Of a stretch of DNA of 38,043 bases, positions 15,920-24,777 are shown piece after piece. Source of the stretch: Scatosoma sp045542595 (GTDB taxonomy: Bacteria; Bacillota; Clostridia; Christensenellales; Borkfalkiaceae); NCBI GenBank assembly GCA_045542595.1, contig JAZQLI010000015.1, forward strand, positions 1-38,043, read 5' to 3'. The notes below the pieces were generated by a model, which saw only the letters and a program-made list of their open reading frames with translations, was not told the DNA's origin and searched no databases. Each line of letters begins with the position of its first letter. The stretch's first letter is position 1. The position numbers and the translations under genes are program-made.

Positions 15920-17983
15920 ATGAAAAATAAGAGAATAATTTCAACGTTATTATCCTTGACGACGTTGCTTACTTTTGTTGGGTGTAATAAAGGCTCGAAT
16001 CCGTCAGGGGAACAATCATCAATAGACGCGTTGCGCGTTGTGTACAATGGTACGCATAAGTTCAACGTTGAAACAACGGATAAGGATTTTGTAAAGGAGG
16101 GCAAAACAGATTATAAAATCGTAGTTTCTTCTGAGGCAAATACACTTGTCGCAAATGCGTTGACGGAATTCCGTTATTTCTTTGAAAAAGCAACGGGAAT
16201 TAAATTAGACGTTGTTTACGATAATGGAAATATGTCGCACAATGACAATCAGAAGTATATTTCTATTGGTGAAACGTCCTTATTAAAAACATCAGGGGTT
16301 GTTTATGATAAAAAATCCTTGGGGCGTGACGGCATCCGCATTGCAACTAAAGACGATACGATTTACCTTGTCGGTGGCTACGATACGGGAACGCTGTATT
16401 CCGTATACGAGTTTATGGAAATATATTTTGGGTTTGAAAGCTATTATTGGGATTATTATACGTTGGATACGAACGTTCGAAACGTTAAGTTTAAAAAATT
16501 AGACGTAACCGATATTCCCGATTTTGAAACTCGCATAGGAAAAGGGAGTTTAGGTGCGATTGAAGGCGAGGTAAGAACGTACGATGCAAAGATGTACGGC
16601 GCAAGATCTCGTGCTATGGAAACGCGCGCAGAGAATATAATTCCTATTTATAAGGAGTATGACTTAAATTCGGAAAATAGGAAAACGACGAACTCTAGCG
16701 TGGTATTATCGAAGGATATTTATTTTAACGAACATCCTGAATGGTTTTCTGATATTGTGGATCCAACTCACAAACCACAGCTTTGCTACACGGCGCACGG
16801 TAATCAAGAACAGTATGATTTGATGGTGCAAGAAGCGGCAAACAAAATTATTTTTAGTTTGGAAAATATCCCTGTGGAAGAAGGGAAAAATGCAGTTTCT
16901 ATAACGATGGAAGATAATTACGATTGTTGTAATTGCGACAAATGTACGGAATTGGCAAATTATTACGGGACTGAGTCTGGCGCGGTTTGTATTTGGATGA
17001 ATAGTGTGGGGGAGATCATAGAAGAATGGTTGACTGATCCTGCAAATGCAGATCATTACCGTGAGGATTTCAAAATTTGGTTTTTTGCATATTACAATTT
17101 TGAAATGGCGCCTGCCTATTATGATACAACCGCTAAACAGTACAAGCCGATTGACGATAAAGTAAAATTGCGTGATAATATTAGCGTTTATTACGCTCCC
17201 ATTCAGTGTGATTTCCAACGCGGTTTTTATGATGAAGAGGTGGCGAAATACCGTGAAAATATAAATAAGTGGGATGCGATTTCCGATCATATTCAGCATT
17301 GGCATTATTTTATAAACTTTAAGTATTCATTTTATTTTTACGATACGTTTTCATATTTTACAGAAGATGCATTTTCGTATATGGCAGCCCACGATGCGGA
17401 AATGATGTTTTTACAAGGTATCACAAACCAAGTAGATACAGCGTTTCAGAATTTAAAGTTCTACATAGCAAAAGAATTGATGTGGGATACCTCGAAAAGC
17501 TCGGCGGAACTGACGGATAAATGGTTTGGAGCAATGTTTGGAGATAGCGCGACGTATATGCGCACCTATTTTGATGAATTGCGGATGCACAACGCGATTG
17601 TTTTGGAAGAAAACAATTTATACAATGACAGGTCGTGTTATACACTCATAAACAAAAAAGAATACTGGCCGTTGCAAACCTTACGCCGTTGGTTAGGGCT
17701 TTGTGATAAAGCATTGGAGAATATACAACGTTATGAACGGACGGATTTGGAATATTACACTGCATTGAAGCGCCATATTCTTATCGAATGGATTTCTCCT
17801 GCTTATATTACCTTGGATTTGTACGGCAGAGAACAAGGAACAGGGTTATCGGCAACAGAAAAACAGAAACTTATCAATCTTTTTTACGAGTACGAAGATT
17901 TCTTAGGATTAAATGGAATGAGATTAAACGAACTTACTTCGTCTACGATTATTGACGAAATTAGAAAAATAGAGAACGTTTGA
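15920..17983 (+). CDS. DUF4838-domain lipoprotein, probable surface glycoside hydrolase
   Basis: This 687-residue protein has a lipobox ending FVGC with lipidated Cys22. Residues ~60-190 form an alpha/beta domain like the N-terminal domain of GH20/GH67-type enzymes (YFFEKATGIKLDVV and GGYDTGTLYSVYEFME). The DUF4838 barrel follows, with HPEWFSDIVD, ITMEDNYDCCNCDKC and the long QHWHYF region. The Cys cluster is the family hallmark. Family members sit in glycan loci and are believed to be hexosaminidase- or glucuronidase-like enzymes, but the reaction here is not established. It would act outside the cell, lipid-anchored. GAAAGGAG precedes the ATG. Confidence 0.82.
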   Translation: MKNKRIISTLLSLTTLLTFVGCNKGSNPSGEQSSIDALRVVYNGTHKFNVETTDKDFVKEGKTDYKIVVSSEANTLVANALTEFRYFFEKATGIKLDVVYDNGNMSHNDNQKYISIGETSLLKTSGVVYDKKSLGRDGIRIATKDDTIYLVGGYDTGTLYSVYEFMEIYFGFESYYWDYYTLDTNVRNVKFKKLDVTDIPDFETRIGKGSLGAIEGEVRTYDAKMYGARSRAMETRAENIIPIYKEYDLNSENRKTTNSSVVLSKDIYFNEHPEWFSDIVDPTHKPQLCYTAHGNQEQYDLMVQEAANKIIFSLENIPVEEGKNAVSITMEDNYDCCNCDKCTELANYYGTESGAVCIWMNSVGEIIEEWLTDPANADHYREDFKIWFFAYYNFEMAPAYYDTTAKQYKPIDDKVKLRDNISVYYAPIQCDFQRGFYDEEVAKYRENINKWDAISDHIQHWHYFINFKYSFYFYDTFSYFTEDAFSYMAAHDAEMMFLQGITNQVDTAFQNLKFYIAKELMWDTSKSSAELTDKWFGAMFGDSATYMRTYFDELRMHNAIVLEENNLYNDRSCYTLINKKEYWPLQTLRRWLGLCDKALENIQRYERTDLEYYTALKRHILIEWISPAYITLDLYGREQGTGLSATEKQKLINLFYEYEDFLGLNGMRLNELTSSTIIDEIRKIENV

Positions 17984-17995
17984 TAAGGAGAAAAG

Positions 17996-20900
17996 ATGAA
18001 AATGAAAAAAGCGAAATATCTTTTTTTAGCTTTGCTTTCTACGGTATTTATAGCGGGTGCTGTAGGCTGTAGCTGTAATAGCGGGAACAATCCTAACAAT
18101 TTAGGCACAAGCGTTTTACAGCCAGCGGAAAAAACGAAATTATCGGTTAAAAACTCGGAAATCGAAATGCTTATTGGTGACGAAGTTTATTTGGACGTAG
18201 CATACGATTTGGAACGTGGTGACGAGCTTGTTTTTACTATTTCTAATCCCGACGTCGTTTCCGTCGATAGTTCTGGGAAATGCGTGGCGAAAAAAAGCGG
18301 AAACGCAACGGTAACGGTTACGTACGGAGAAGAAACGGCGGTTGCGACGGTTGCGGTTGGAATTGGGAATCAAGTTCCCGTGTTGACGATAGAGGCTGTT
18401 AAGAATGGCAGAATCAAAATTGCAAAGGAGCCGTTTGAGTTTGAACCATACGTAAAATTCAATGGAAAAACGTTTGAGGCGGATCAGTTGACTTATACGC
18501 TTTCCGACGACTCGATAGGTTTGATGGAAGGGAACGTATTCATACCGACGGCTACAGGCACGACGGAGATACGAGTAGACGCTCAATGGGCAGACGTAGA
18601 ACATTCCGCGCTTACTCAAGTGTTTGAAGTTGAAGTTTTATCAAACGTAGAATTGTTTATTAACGAAGGTATGACTGACGAATTCACGTTGTATGCGATT
18701 TCTTCGTTTGAAGGAAATAGTTATGTAACGGAAAGCGCGTTTGTCGTTCACGCCTATGATAATGGACAACCATTGGAAACGAGCGTAGAGATTATTTCAG
18801 GCTCGGAGTTTGTAGAATATGACGAACAAGAAAAAACGATACGCTCTAAAGGGAAGATGGGCGAGGCGGAGGTGCTTGTTTCCTGTATCTACGATCAAGA
18901 TAAAACATTAGAAAAGCTGTTTAGCGTAAACGTATTGCCGACCATTGCCGAGTATGCTGGTGAACCGATTGAATTTGAGACTTTGATCGGCGAATTACCG
19001 CTCGTTGATATTTTCGGGGAAGAGGTTGCATTATACGGCGCGCAAGAGCAGGGTGTTTCTTTATCGATAGAGGATAATAAAATTTTTGGGGTTACGCCGT
19101 TAAAGGATGAAGTACAAACAAGCAAAATTCGTGTATATACGCAGTCACATGGATATGACGTTTGCATTATTCCCTATTCGAGGATTATCCGTTCCGCTGA
19201 AGATTTGGCGGAGATCTTCCAAATAAAAGATATTCAAACGGTGCAAAGCGATGATCGAAATTATGTGAAAAGCGCGACGGAATTTGACGGCTATTACGTG
19301 CTTGCAGGTAATATAGATGCAAGTGGCTACACGCACAGGGTTACGGATAATACGCTTTCTAGTTCCGAAACAGAATCGAAAGTAGCGTATAAAGACGGAA
19401 ACCGTATCCGCTCAAAGCTGAATAAAATCGGCGCGCAATTCCCGTTGGCGTCGCAAGGAGGTGGCTTGACGGGTACGTTTGACGGTAGAGGCTATACCAT
19501 TTCTAATTTAACGGTAGAAGATCACGGCTTATTCGGGCTTATTTACGGTGGTACGGTAAAGAACGTCGGTTTCCAAAACGTGACGTTGAAAGGTAGCACG
19601 TATAATGAAAGTAAAGCGCTTTTTGCCGAACAATCGGTAGACGGAACGTTTATGGACGTTTACGTGAAAGCAAATATGATTTACGGCGGAGATTCTAAGG
19701 AGGACGTTTGCGCGGATAACGATTCTCGAGGGTCTCGTGCGTTGTTGGCGGTGAGCGCATTCGGTAAAACGAACGTAAGAGATTGCTTCTTTACTTATGA
19801 GATAGCAAGTACGACGATTAAATATTGCTATTCTTACGGGTTATTTGCTTATGAAGGTGGTTTGAAAAACGTCGCAGGTTCGACTTTGAATTTTGAAAAC
19901 GTTTACGTGATTACGAATAGCGCTTTGATATCGACGAACCCTGCTAAAGTTTACAAAACAACAAATTCCAGCGTTTTGTTGGCAGAAAATGATTTGACTG
20001 CAGGGGCAAGCGATGAGGAAAAAGAAAATCGTATTTACGAGCTCGTAGGAAAACCCAATCACGACGCCAATATGCCTTGGGGCGGCGTGGACGAATGGAA
20101 CGGTAGAACGTTTTTAAGCCATTTGTCTAAACAAACGACAGGGGTTTACCGTTACGAATCGGAAGATGAAATGCTGGAGGCGGGACATGATTTCTCGCAT
20201 TTCTCTAAACACTGGATTGTATTAGAAGGATATTTACCTTGTTTTGAATCTACTGGATTAGAGCCTGCTCAAGAGGTGGAAGGAGAATTCTTCTTTGATA
20301 CGCAAACAGGAGAATTTAGCGCTTCACAGTTGTCCGAAATTTTCGGAAAAACGGACGTGGATATTCAATCTGCAAAGTTTGAGCAGACCGTTTTGACGGT
20401 AGAGGATAATAAAATCACGGGTTTCCCGATTGATAGACACGGCGATAAGCTGTCTGTGATTATGAAATTGCAGGGCGAAACGCTCGGTTATAAGGTTACG
20501 ATTATCCCCGTTACGGAATATTTAGAAGATATCTCGGATGTTGAAAGAATTTTCAAAATCACGAACGTGACGTTATTGACGCAAGAGGCGGGCTATGTCG
20601 AGAGTGCAACTTCGTTTGAAGGCTACTACGTTTTGAAAAACGACATTGACGCTAGCGGCTATACCCACCAGGTTGTGGAAGGCACGGCAAGAGAAAACAT
20701 GAAAACGTTGACGCACGTGGGTAAATACGCGCAAAACGGCGGTCTGAAGGGTATCTTCGATGGTAACGGACATACCATTTCCAACTTAACGGTAGGACAC
20801 CATGGCTTGTTCGGTTTGATTTACGGTGGAACGGTGAAAAACGTAGGCTTTACCAACGTAAAACTCCAAGGCGACACGAATCTGGAAAATCTTTCCTTCT

Positions 20901-21520
20901 TGGCTGAGCAAATGATAGATGCTACGATTGAAAACGTATATATCCAAGCTAACGAAATTATCGGTGGCAACGGTACAACGGCGAGCAATCAATCGCGTGG
21001 GAACAGGGTGCTGCTGGCAATGGTGGCGTACGGAAACACGAGGATTGTAAACAGCGTATTCGAGTATAATATCGAGGGCGCGCAAAAGCAATATGCATGC
21101 TCCTACGGCTTGATTGGCTATGAACACGTGGCAAGATATAATGGGTTATATCCGTCCGGATCGAGCATAAAGTTTGAAAACGTGTACGTAATATCCAACG
21201 CCCTGATATCCTCTTGGAATACGGGTGGTGTATACAAGAGTACGTCCAGTATGACGCTTGCGGAAAACGAAACGGATGAAACGGGCTTGACCGTAGCGGA
21301 GTTTAAGGCCTTGCGTCAAGAATACGTGTATGAACAGCTTGGCGGTGCAAACAATACCAATATCACGAAGGATACTATAAATAAGGAAAATATTTATCGG
21401 TATAGCGGTATCTATCGTTATGCAACGGTAGGGGATATGCAAAAGGCAAACAATAATTATTCTGATTTCAAATCGGAAAATTGGAGTGTTGTTGACGGCG
21501 TAATTACTTGGAAAGCGTAA
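17996..21520 (+). CDS. Surface lipoprotein with Big-like domain and two GLUG-like beta-helix modules
   Basis: This 1174-residue protein has a lipobox ending GAVGC with lipidated Cys25. A bacterial Ig-like (Big_2) domain spans ~44-120, seen as NPDVVSVDSSGKCVAKKSGNA. After further beta domains there are two copies of a composite unit: an ~85-residue linker domain (about 315-400 and 762-843) followed by a ~330-residue module (399-755 and 841-1174). Each module runs from GYYVL..DIDASGYTH through FDGNGHTISNLTV, GLFGLIYGGTVKNVGF and YGLxxYE to a closing YRY..DM motif. The core matches GLUG-type right-handed beta-helix turns of adhesins. No catalytic residues are recognised. ATAAGGAG ends 5 bp before ATG. 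It is a likely glycan-binding surface protein. Confidence 0.75.
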   Translation: MKMKKAKYLFLALLSTVFIAGAVGCSCNSGNNPNNLGTSVLQPAEKTKLSVKNSEIEMLIGDEVYLDVAYDLERGDELVFTISNPDVVSVDSSGKCVAKKSGNATVTVTYGEETAVATVAVGIGNQVPVLTIEAVKNGRIKIAKEPFEFEPYVKFNGKTFEADQLTYTLSDDSIGLMEGNVFIPTATGTTEIRVDAQWADVEHSALTQVFEVEVLSNVELFINEGMTDEFTLYAISSFEGNSYVTESAFVVHAYDNGQPLETSVEIISGSEFVEYDEQEKTIRSKGKMGEAEVLVSCIYDQDKTLEKLFSVNVLPTIAEYAGEPIEFETLIGELPLVDIFGEEVALYGAQEQGVSLSIEDNKIFGVTPLKDEVQTSKIRVYTQSHGYDVCIIPYSRIIRSAEDLAEIFQIKDIQTVQSDDRNYVKSATEFDGYYVLAGNIDASGYTHRVTDNTLSSSETESKVAYKDGNRIRSKLNKIGAQFPLASQGGGLTGTFDGRGYTISNLTVEDHGLFGLIYGGTVKNVGFQNVTLKGSTYNESKALFAEQSVDGTFMDVYVKANMIYGGDSKEDVCADNDSRGSRALLAVSAFGKTNVRDCFFTYEIASTTIKYCYSYGLFAYEGGLKNVAGSTLNFENVYVITNSALISTNPAKVYKTTNSSVLLAENDLTAGASDEEKENRIYELVGKPNHDANMPWGGVDEWNGRTFLSHLSKQTTGVYRYESEDEMLEAGHDFSHFSKHWIVLEGYLPCFESTGLEPAQEVEGEFFFDTQTGEFSASQLSEIFGKTDVDIQSAKFEQTVLTVEDNKITGFPIDRHGDKLSVIMKLQGETLGYKVTIIPVTEYLEDISDVERIFKITNVTLLTQEAGYVESATSFEGYYVLKNDIDASGYTHQVVEGTARENMKTLTHVGKYAQNGGLKGIFDGNGHTISNLTVGHHGLFGLIYGGTVKNVGFTNVKLQGDTNLENLSFLAEQMIDATIENVYIQANEIIGGNGTTASNQSRGNRVLLAMVAYGNTRIVNSVFEYNIEGAQKQYACSYGLIGYEHVARYNGLYPSGSSIKFENVYVISNALISSWNTGGVYKSTSSMTLAENETDETGLTVAEFKALRQEYVYEQLGGANNTNITKDTINKENIYRYSGIYRYATVGDMQKANNNYSDFKSENWSVVDGVITWKA

Positions 21521-21566
21521 CGCTTTATAAAAGCGAGTGCTAAAAAATAAAAAAGGAGATAAAAAG

Positions 21567-21701
21567 ATGAGTAATGAAAAAAAGCACTTTTATCAAACGC
21601 CAATAATTAAATTGAGGACGTTTAGCGAGGACGTTATTACTACGTCTGGAGGAACTACCGTAGAAGGTGAAGAGTCATTTGACATTGGCTGGATTAAATA
21701 A
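21567..21701 (+). CDS. Small peptide gene, 44 residues, DVITTSGG motif, unknown function
   Basis: The frame begins MSNEKKHFYQTPIIKLRTF, continues SEDVITTSGGTTVEGEE and ends SFDIGWIK before TAA at 21699-21701. AAAAGGAG lies 7-15 bp upstream, and the stop codon touches the AAGGAGGG site of the next gene, so the two are probably translationally coupled. It has no signal peptide or membrane segment. Short proteins with a basic/aromatic start (YxxPxIK) and an acidic DVITTSGG middle are, as I recall, common but unnamed in gut Firmicutes. The role is unknown; a leader-type peptide or a small surface-protein partner are both possible. Confidence 0.68.
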   Translation: MSNEKKHFYQTPIIKLRTFSEDVITTSGGTTVEGEESFDIGWIK

Positions 21702-21714
21702 AGGAGGGAGAGAG

Positions 21715-24687
21715 ATGAAAACAAAACAAAGAATATTATCAATTTTAAGTTGTTTATGTGTAGGCTTGACGGCAACGACAATCGGTGTGATGAATGCTAT
21801 AGACGCCTCGGCAGAGGAAACGGAAATCTTTGCTATGAATGCAGGGGCATCCGTGCGTATTGACGACGATTCGGCGAAGTCGGGTATTCGTTGGGGAGCT
21901 ATCATGAACGAAACGTATTGGAGTACGTTTAAGGCGAACAACGGTATTGCCGAAGATACGAAGGTTGCGTTCGGTGCGCTCGTTGCGCCTGCGGGAAACG
22001 TCGTTGACGAGTTGACGGTGGAAACGAGCGAAGTTAAGCACGTAGAATGCAAAGACGCGAACGGCAATGTAATCAGCAAGCCTGCTTTCGACGAAAACGG
22101 CTTGTTCACGTTCTATTCCAGCATTCTTTACAATGATACGGCATTAGTCGGTTATGAAAGGGCGGCATATGCGACGGAGCTTGTTGCGCGTTCGTATATC
22201 CGCGTTGGCGAGGGCGACAGTGCACAATACACCTACGTAGAGGATATGTACCGCGAGGTTAAAACAGGTGAAAGCGTTGTTAAGGAATACGGTTACGAAT
22301 ATGATAGTGTTAAAGTTACGCGTTCCATGCAAGCAATCGCTTTAGCGGCTATGCAAGCGGGGGAACGTACGGATGTAGAAGTCGGCAAATATTATAAAGC
22401 AGATGAAGCAGACGTGGAAACAAGCGAAGAAAACAGTGGTTATTACAGCGAAATGGATGCTATTGGTGTCCTTGTAAACGCGCATACTGACGTTACTTCT
22501 GACTTTAAAGCATACGTCGGTGCGGCTCCTGTGGACATGGAAGTCACTTCGGACGGGTTAAAGATTGAAAATCTTCCTACGTTGACCGCAGGGGAAACGT
22601 ATAACTTGAATACGTTCAGCCCCCAAGGTAAGGCTTACACGCAACCGTTTACGTATGCAACGAAGGTTATCGACGAGGCATCTGATTTATCGGTATTCGA
22701 TTTGGGTGAAACGGCGGAAATCTATTCGACGACCTGGAAAAACGCAAAGGCTTTCGATGGCTACTACGTATTGACGAAAAATATTGATTGTACGGAATAC
22801 GTACATTCGGTAACGACAAATCAAAAAACCGCAGCCAGCAGTTCTTTCTTCTTGAAGGGGCATATAGAGGAAGGAGCAGGTCTTACTGGCGTGTTTGACG
22901 GTAACGGATACACGATTTTCAATCTCAGCCTCACGCGTAGAGGTTTATTCGGTGTAATCGCAGGCGGTACGGTGCAAAACGTAGCATTTAAAAACTTGCA
23001 ATTTACCAGAGGGGAGCTTGTCTATGGCGGTCAAAATGTGTATGCTTTGGCTTGTGCAATTGAAGGTGCAACGTTGAAGAACGTTTACGTGCATATTCCG
23101 ACGATGGGTATTTCGTATATATCAAATGGCAGTGTGGGCGAAACGGGCGCAGGAAGTGCCGTTCGTGGCGCAGGGCTTGCGGACAGTATTGACGGAAGTA
23201 CGGTAATGGAAAATTGCGTGATTCAGATTGACAACTACGGCTATATAGCTAACGCTAATTACGACGGCGGTTCATTGATGTGCGTGGCAGATAGCGCGGA
23301 AGGCGCGTATGCAAACTTCAAGGACGTTTACGTAATCAGTAACGCTATGCTTGCAGGCTCTAAGGCAAACGAGGCAACGAGAGCTGATGCAGGAAACCAA
23401 ACCGGGGCGACGATTACGATTGCAGGCGTTAAGCGTTATGCATCGGTAGGTGATATGCAAAAGGCAGGCAATGATTATTCTTCGTTCGATAATGGTTTCT
23501 GGACAGTTGAAGAAGGAAAGATTCCTTACTTTAATGTACATACTAATACTATTAACGTACAAGGCACGTACTATTTGGATATGTCGGAAGGTACGTTTGG
23601 TGCGGAAGATATGGTGAAAATGTTCGGCTCTGCTACGGCGGTTATCGAAAGCGTAAAAGTTGGTGAAACGGAATACACCGTAACAAACGGAAAAGTGGCA
23701 GGTGTACCCGTGAACAAGAACGGCGCTCCCGTACAAATGACGATTACTTTGCAAGGGAACGAAGACGTTTATAAAGTATCCGTAATTCCTGCAACCAAGG
23801 TGATTGACGAAGCATCTGACTTAGCAGTGTTTGACTTGGGTAAGGATGCTTATGCGATGAATACCGAGACGACAGGCCAGACAATTGGCAGAGCGAACGC
23901 TTTTGATGGTTATTACGTATTGAAGAAGGATATTGATTGTACGGGATACGTACATTCAGTAACAACGAGTCAAAAAGCTAATGCATGGGATGGGTTGAAT
24001 ATTAGCGGACACGGCAATATCGGCTTGACGGGCGTATTTGAAGGTAACGGACACACCATCTCTAACCTTTCCTTAAACCGTAGAGGTTTGTTTGGCGCAA
24101 TTGTCGGCGGTACGGTGCAAAACGTTGGATTTGAGAATTTGAAGTTCACAAGAGATGATATTAATGGAACAAGTCTTGTCTATCACGGAATGGATTCCTA
24201 TGCTTTAGCTTGCGTCATAGAAAGAGCGACGTTGAAAAACGTTTACGTTCATCTTCCGACCATGCAGGTTTCGTATAATGGTGGCACAGGCATGACGGGT
24301 GCAGGAAGCGCCCTTCGTGGTGCAGGGCTTGCGCATAGTATTGACGGAAGCACGGTAATGGAAAATTGCGTGATTAAGATTGACGAATACAACTATATGA
24401 CCAATGCAAGCTACAACGGCGGTTCGTTGATGTGCGTGGCGGACAATACGGAAGGCGCGTATGCAAACTTTAAGAACGTTTATGTAATCAGTAACGCTAT
24501 ACTTGCAGGCTCTAAGGCAAACGAGGCAACGAGAGCTGACGCAAGCAACCAAACCGGGGCGTCGATTACGATTGCAGGCGTTAAGCGTTATGCAACGGCG
24601 CAAGCTATGCAAGACGCAAACAACGATTATACTGCGTTTAACAATGGTTACTGGACGGTTACGAACGGCGTGCTTAGCTGGAACTAA
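21715..24687 (+). CDS. Secreted protein with N-terminal 'GASVR' domain and two GLUG-like beta-helix modules
   Basis: This 990-residue protein has a Sec signal peptide with predicted cleavage after Ala33 (ASA|EE). Residues ~35-255 form an unnamed domain beginning AGASVRIDDDSAKSGIRWGA, which I recall from secreted proteins of gut Clostridia. Two copies of the module found in the preceding lipoprotein follow (about 317-606 and 695-990), with the linker domain at ~609-694. Each has FDGNGYTI/FEGNGHTI, RRGLFG.I.GGTVQNV.F, SALRGAGL/SAVRGAGL and a closing KRYA motif. The two copies are almost identical over long stretches of DNA. The ATG at 21715 follows AAGGAGGG (21701-21708). There is no anchor motif; it may associate with the lipoprotein relative. 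Confidence 0.77.
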   Translation: MKTKQRILSILSCLCVGLTATTIGVMNAIDASAEETEIFAMNAGASVRIDDDSAKSGIRWGAIMNETYWSTFKANNGIAEDTKVAFGALVAPAGNVVDELTVETSEVKHVECKDANGNVISKPAFDENGLFTFYSSILYNDTALVGYERAAYATELVARSYIRVGEGDSAQYTYVEDMYREVKTGESVVKEYGYEYDSVKVTRSMQAIALAAMQAGERTDVEVGKYYKADEADVETSEENSGYYSEMDAIGVLVNAHTDVTSDFKAYVGAAPVDMEVTSDGLKIENLPTLTAGETYNLNTFSPQGKAYTQPFTYATKVIDEASDLSVFDLGETAEIYSTTWKNAKAFDGYYVLTKNIDCTEYVHSVTTNQKTAASSSFFLKGHIEEGAGLTGVFDGNGYTIFNLSLTRRGLFGVIAGGTVQNVAFKNLQFTRGELVYGGQNVYALACAIEGATLKNVYVHIPTMGISYISNGSVGETGAGSAVRGAGLADSIDGSTVMENCVIQIDNYGYIANANYDGGSLMCVADSAEGAYANFKDVYVISNAMLAGSKANEATRADAGNQTGATITIAGVKRYASVGDMQKAGNDYSSFDNGFWTVEEGKIPYFNVHTNTINVQGTYYLDMSEGTFGAEDMVKMFGSATAVIESVKVGETEYTVTNGKVAGVPVNKNGAPVQMTITLQGNEDVYKVSVIPATKVIDEASDLAVFDLGKDAYAMNTETTGQTIGRANAFDGYYVLKKDIDCTGYVHSVTTSQKANAWDGLNISGHGNIGLTGVFEGNGHTISNLSLNRRGLFGAIVGGTVQNVGFENLKFTRDDINGTSLVYHGMDSYALACVIERATLKNVYVHLPTMQVSYNGGTGMTGAGSALRGAGLAHSIDGSTVMENCVIKIDEYNYMTNASYNGGSLMCVADNTEGAYANFKNVYVISNAILAGSKANEATRADASNQTGASITIAGVKRYATAQAMQDANNDYTAFNNGYWTVTNGVLSWN
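22663..24687 (+). repeat. Long imperfect tandem duplication inside the secreted beta-helix gene
   Basis: DNA from about 22663 onward repeats from about 23797 onward, offset ~1134 bp. Stretches such as the region at 23165-23220 versus 24319-24372 and 23350-23440 versus 24490-24590 are nearly identical. Other parts, including short insertions, differ. This indicates a fairly recent duplication or ongoing gene conversion. Confidence 0.8.
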
Positions 24688-24714
24688 AATTATCTAACGC
24701 ATAGATGTGCAACA

Positions 24715-24751
24715 AAGGGGGCGTTTTTGGGCAATGCCCAAATACCCCCTT
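24715..24751 (+). other. Hairpin closing the surface-protein block
   Basis: An outer stem AAGGGGG (24715-24721) with CCCCCTT (24745-24751) and an inner stem TTTGGGC (24726-24732) with GCCCAAA (24736-24742) are separated by a small internal loop. No T-run follows (AAATTAGG). It may be a partial terminator or an mRNA-stabilising structure separating the exported proteins from the cytosolic enzymes. Confidence 0.65.
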
Positions 24752-24777
24752 AAATTAGGAATAGGAAGTAGTGAAAA

